The notes under the pieces are model-generated. The model saw only the letters and a program-made list of their open reading frames with translations. It did no database searches and had not been told where the DNA came from. Shown here one piece after another: positions 63,189 to 64,000 of a stretch of DNA of 64,000 bases; the first letter of the stretch is position 1; each line of letters starts with the position of its first letter. This DNA comes from Pseudomonas libanensis (lineage in GTDB: Bacteria; Pseudomonadota; Gammaproteobacteria; Pseudomonadales; Pseudomonadaceae), in assembly GCF_001439685.1 (NCBI RefSeq), contig NZ_JYLH01000001.1, positions 124,001-188,000 on the forward strand, read 5' to 3'. A program made the translations under genes and the position numbers.

Positions 63189-63477
63189 TGCAGCGTACTC
63201 CTGGTTAGCAAGGCTTTGATTGTAGCGCAATGCATCATCGTACAGGCAGGTTAAAAAACCACCAACAACCCGAACACGGGAGCGCGGGCAAGGCCACGCC
63301 CTACATTCGATTCTGCCGCTTCCTGCTATTTTCTAGGAAAAGTCCCACTTCGGCCCAGGGCCATCCCTCGCCCTGTGTATCATTCTGTCTCTTTTTTTCT
63401 TGTGACCTTTCTCGATTCGCTGAGGTTCCCAGGCTATGTTTTGGAGCCAACCCAGCGGTCAATGGAGTGACAGCCTT

Positions 63478-64000
<523 letters not shown>

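Overview
The window looks like the chromosome of a Pseudomonas, most likely from the P. fluorescens group. The grounds are high-GC coding sequence, dense Pseudomonas-type REP/BIME palindromes at gene 3' ends, a rimA-rimB-rimK operon, a two-adaptor triABC efflux operon, sfnB-type sulfur genes and a Pseudomonas-type ompR-envZ/tex/gshA neighbourhood. I see no rRNA, tRNA, insertion sequence, prophage or CRISPR array. About 60 protein-coding genes are called; those at both window edges are cut.

Left two thirds (1-47.4 kb): mostly accessory genes with a strong organosulfur theme. They are a formylglycine-type sulfatase/phosphonate monoester hydrolase with a LysR regulator (1-2.2 kb), a divergent TonB-dependent receptor (2.3-4.6), a CynX/NimT-like MFS exporter with its LysR (4.6-6.8), and tonB-exbB-exbD (7.0-9.0). 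Next come a large, relatively AT-rich gene whose C-terminus resembles clostridial glucosylating toxins (9.2-12.1), an RBBP9-like hydrolase and an sfnR-like sigma-54 activator without a DNA-binding domain (12.3-13.9), a metQ-like binding protein (14.0-14.8) and a four-gene polar amino-acid ABC operon (15.1-18.0). An AAA ATPase, triABC, an orphan glycoside-hydrolase-like protein and a methyltransferase follow (18.1-27.8). On the minus strand lie sfnB-sfnB-LLM monooxygenase-metQ-metN-metI (34.4-27.8), a two-domain Ig-like protein, tcyJ-tcyL-tcyN and dcyD (39.2-35.7). A serine O-acetyltransferase, a BCCT choline transporter behind a perfect BetI-like operator, an aldo/keto reductase and tauABCD (47.4-44.0) complete this part.

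Right third (47.7-64 kb): mostly core genes. These are gshA, a PaaI-type thioesterase with tex, ompR-envZ, rimABK, hslR, a PAP2 phosphatase, hslO, pckA and a DMT transporter. The end is a short accessory patch (DUF1493-like remnant, Fic/YhfG pair) and the start of a recQ-family helicase.

How it fits together (inference): sulfonates, sulfones, sulfate esters, cystine and methionine-like compounds would be imported (TonB system, tau, tcy, met and polar amino-acid ABC systems) and desulfurised (TauD, LLM monooxygenase, SfnB pair, sulfatase, DcyD). The sulfur would then be fed to cysteine (serine acetyltransferase) and glutathione (GshA). An AT-rich element with the same spacing precedes four of these units in the same orientation relative to the genes, which suggests one sulfur-starvation regulon, possibly under CysB. 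The most unusual single gene is the toxin-like glycosyltransferase at 9165-12101.
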